From Spirochaetia bacterium (GTDB taxonomy: Bacteria > Spirochaetota > Spirochaetia > PWKH01), in NCBI GenBank assembly GCA_007128345.1, contig SKXS01000047.1, positions 1 to 13,919 of the forward strand: 13,919 nt of DNA, written 5' to 3'. Both the position numbers and the translations under genes were made by a program. The notes beneath the pieces were generated by a model. That model did no database searches, was not told where the DNA came from, and was given only the letters and a program-made list of their open reading frames with translations. This document shows, one piece after another, positions 13,701 through 13,919 of this stretch; the stretch's first letter is position 1; the number at the start of each line of letters is the position of its first letter.

Positions 13701-13919
13701 TCATGGGAGAGGTGATCAGCCGGTATCGGGATCAGGGGGCGGTGATCACCTCGGAGATGCCCTTCGCCATGCGTCTGGACCGTAACGGAGATGATATCCT
13801 GGTGCACGGCCAGGTTGACCTTATTATTGAATTACCCGATTATCTGCTGGTGGTGGACCTGAAGACCGACAAGGTGTTCGCTCCCCAGCAGCATGCGCTC
13901 CAGCTCTCGCTTTACCGTG
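10718..13919 (+). CDS. addA: AddA-like UvrD/Rep-family helicase-nuclease, 3' end outside the window
   Basis: The frame is open for 1,067 codons to the window edge. Superfamily 1A helicase motifs are all present: LQRSAV with Gln18, Walker A AGAGSGKT (Lys38), LTFTRKAA, Walker B IDEFQD (354-359), GDEKQSIYRFRGAD (397-410), the NYRS motif near 430-436, VHKAKGLEF (738-746) and RLLYVAATRAE (809-819). The C-terminal RecB-type nuclease has begun: His948, Asp1034 in GQVDL, Asp1047 and Lys1049 in VVDLKTD, and a final QLSLY. Judging from Bacillus AddA (about 1,230 residues; Asp1172 in the same motif) roughly 50-100 residues are missing. It provides the motor and one nuclease of AddAB. AGGAGG (10705-10710) lies 7 nt before the ATG, inside addB, so translation is coupled. 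No frameshift or internal stop was found on reading the frame through. Confidence 0.93.
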   Translation, partial: MSASFESFLSRLRIDSLQRSAVETEQTSVVSAGAGSGKTLVLALRYLRLIASGKVSVRQVLALTFTRKAAAEMYERIHAYMMELSDDPLIQQALEEFAHADVSTLDSFCSQIVRCDCMRYGIPPSFTEDSVYCEKLAEETAWSFLISHQKHPGAAFLLEYSNMEEIVSDILLPLAKDRMAVARPLDLPALEKLQADRCRSLADQEASAMCGMAEGALQYGPSGTKQGIACGETARRLCELLEARDDQGLLRDLPGMKMAKPIGKAPYDRYWNEHAELWNRSASLLYQALTVLSQGAQRAQAAVFLAEFQDEFIAGKIRSEVLSFYDVAVMAVEILKNNREIRSFYKRRYRYILIDEFQDNNQLQKELLYLLAERHDRDAPDVPDASMLEPGKLFFVGDEKQSIYRFRGADVSVFKGLKEELEAYGGRSLELGSNYRSDAKLIDFFNTLFPGVMEHHGEPYEAAFTPMRAGLGPGVSGAPVTLFYKPLKQSTGEGASEDEELLNLTEAEAWHIARWVRSTVETRRPHLRCGNDGKTREMTYDDVAVLLRTTSGQLHFERAFRHMGIPYTVETHRALYLDAPVNDLYLFIQVLAYPQDRRAYAALLRSPFCSLDDMSVLEILSQKAPPFEPEDLFGRLAPEALACYREMKDLADRVPLSTLVRELWYRGGYRYFVLKRKENHPYLELYDYMKHMALLADRRGDSLALFADSLRPHLGTSEKAPEMELLRRGSGGVRIMTVHKAKGLEFPVVVLANAGSGTRTSANAAMYDSLQYGPAVTSASCPWTGKRVNLFRELEKELQKKQEEAELKRLLYVAATRAEQMLVISGGHHKQNAAAVNLLNMILSSLKAEPGEAMERSLTQRGVAFSEIPDITEADIQKMRTHTKHRKPQDLMDRYEKAGEIVYLPAAKTCTVTELQAAAGERADYPAGTAAEGAPGEEDPRLLGTLCHLMVSRLLSHERMPEVISELELPGEFLKLSDAVLRQMAERARELVERFMGEVISRYRDQGAVITSEMPFAMRLDRNGDDILVHGQVDLIIELPDYLLVVDLKTDKVFAPQQHALQLSLYR

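Noticed and set aside
11684..13807. Long minus-strand frames (11684-12295, 12533-12934, 12778-13344, 13250-13807) opposite the right end
   Set aside because: The plus strand carries the continuous AddA frame with every helicase motif in place; the antisense frames are its shadows.

Overview
This is a gene-dense, GC-rich bacterial window (high fifties percent GC by eye). It holds ten substantially complete or near-complete protein genes, no RNA genes, no CRISPR array and no insertion sequence. The gene set fits a free-living or anaerobic bacterium with a strong thiol/redox component: a coenzyme A-disulfide reductase/rhodanese fusion, a C_GCAxxG_C_C protein, a DtxR-type metalloregulator, an MsrB-MsrA fusion, and an addB-addA pair whose AddB lacks a Walker A. 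I lean towards a spirochaete, but no single gene proves this and the assignment is inference.

Layout. 1-261: unresolved upstream DNA with a possible small ORF, then a strong promoter and three tandem 9-bp repeats. 262-2123 (+): a two-gene operon of an AbrB-like regulator with an N-terminal Cys-X-Cys, overlapping by 4 bp a CoA-disulfide/persulfide reductase with a C-terminal rhodanese domain. 2137-3375 (-): an Lnb/DUF4105 membrane protein, convergent with the reductase. 3376-3516: a divergent control region with a 9-bp inverted repeat. 3517-3948 (+): a C_GCAxxG_C_C family protein that looks leaderless. 3954-4406 (-): a DtxR/MntR/TroR regulator, convergent with it. 4474-5307 (-): an MsrB-MsrA fusion. 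5368-5985 (-): an isoprenylcysteine-methyltransferase-family membrane protein. 6044-6883 (-): a CPBP (Rce1-like) intramembrane protease. 7031-13919 (+): an operon of a TPR protein, AddB-like nuclease and AddA-like helicase-nuclease. addA runs off the right edge.

How the genes may work together. The first 5.3 kb reads as a redox and metal stress island. The reductase keeps low-molecular-weight thiols and persulfides reduced, MsrAB repairs oxidised methionine, and the DtxR protein probably senses Mn or Fe. The promoters of the AbrB/reductase operon and of msrAB share an identical 10-base -10 block (TATCTTATGG) and the same 18-bp spacer, which suggests common control. The adjacent CPBP protease and ICMT-family methyltransferase are relatives of the two post-prenylation enzymes of eukaryotic CAAX processing, though no prenyltransferase is visible here. 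The right half is the double-strand-break repair machine AddAB, apparently co-transcribed with a four-repeat TPR protein.

The most rewarding things to check are the shared promoter, the 9-bp repeats at the predicted start of the abrB transcript, the group of genes that appear to be translated from leaderless mRNAs, and the TPR-AddB-AddA linkage.
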